Shown in pieces: positions 23,217 through 23,329 of a stretch of 23,329 nucleotides of DNA. The notes under the pieces are model-generated. The model had not been told where the DNA came from and did no database searches. It worked only from the letters and a program-made list of their open reading frames with translations. Made by a program: the position numbers and the translations under genes. This stretch comes from Opitutales bacterium. GTDB taxonomy: Bacteria; Verrucomicrobiota; Verrucomicrobiia; Opitutales; T3Sed10-336. The stretch lies in assembly GCA_007132315.1 (NCBI GenBank), contig SLOW01000233.1, positions 1 to 23,329 on the forward strand, in the 5' to 3' direction. Numbering within the stretch: the stretch's first letter is position 1; the number at the start of each line of letters is the position of its first letter.

Positions 23217-23329
23217 TCACCGCGTGCCGGTGAATTCACTGCCCGGGCGCGGGAACAGGATTTCGGATGCGGCCAGCCGGTTGCCCGCCAGCATCCCGCT
23301 CCACTCCAGGTCCTTTTCCCATTCGCGCA
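23217..23329 (-). CDS. 3' end of an unidentified gene
   Basis: The last 36 codons of a minus-strand frame run off the right edge. They read EWEKDLEWSGMLAGNRLAAS and end in SEFTGTR before a TGA at 23219-23217. The composition (Glu/Lys/Leu early, then Gly/Ala/Leu) is protein-like, whereas the two other frames are Arg/Gly/Pro-rich or contain a stop. The isochorismate synthase start follows 55 nt later in the same direction, so the two may be co-transcribed. Too little sequence is present to identify it; I do not recognise it as menD or another menaquinone gene. Confidence 0.55.
   Translation of the reverse strand, partial: REWEKDLEWSGMLAGNRLAASEILFPRPGSEFTGTR

Overview
The window is GC-rich DNA (six-frame reading gives long open antisense frames, as expected at high GC) and looks like chromosomal sequence from a member of the Verrucomicrobiota or a close PVC relative. 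The main reason is a set of Sec-exported proteins whose C-termini combine acidic DxDGDG-type repeats with a 'STNLDEW / SGDLNNW ... FxRxxV' module, a style I associate with that phylum. The housekeeping genes (release factor 1, isochorismate synthase, glutathionyl-hydroquinone reductase) fit a free-living Gram-negative bacterium but do not fix the genus. No rRNA, tRNA, CRISPR array, transposase or integrase was seen.

Layout. 1-208: no supported gene. 209-2296 (+): exported TIGR03790-family protein, the only confident plus-strand gene. 2327-4759 (-): a 50-residue membrane peptide, a family 2 glycosyltransferase and an MFS transporter. 4760-5072: mostly non-coding, with one doubtful plus-strand ORF and a hairpin. 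5073-18954 (-): six consecutive genes for exported or membrane-anchored proteins, closely spaced or overlapping (4-bp ATGA overlap, 2-nt gap), behind a sigma70-like promoter near 19158-19185 and a roughly 200-nt leader. 19292-23161 (-): prfA, a glutathionyl-hydroquinone reductase and an isochorismate synthase. The 3' end of another minus-strand gene runs off the right edge.

The six-gene block is the point of interest. In transcription order it encodes a 601-aa beta-rich exported protein, a 427-aa exported fibre-like protein with a C-terminal peptidase S74 chaperone domain, a 2,653-aa exported giant, a 308-aa exported protein with acidic calcium-binding-type repeats, a 213-aa membrane-anchored MORN-repeat protein and a 379-aa exported protein. 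The last roughly 1,000 residues of the giant follow, in the same order, the C-terminal half of the TcA subunit of Tc (toxin complex) toxins: helical bundle, coiled coil, Ala/Gly/Ser-rich hydrophobic stretch, second coiled coil, an 'FDLA...AAQAYDYE' helix, and a beta domain ending in 'TLEDIKLHF'. No TcB or TcC partner is present, and the giant carries a classical signal peptide, which known TcA proteins generally lack. I therefore propose that this is an undescribed Sec-exported, Tc-like surface or secreted assembly. The function is inference; the architecture is read from the sequence.
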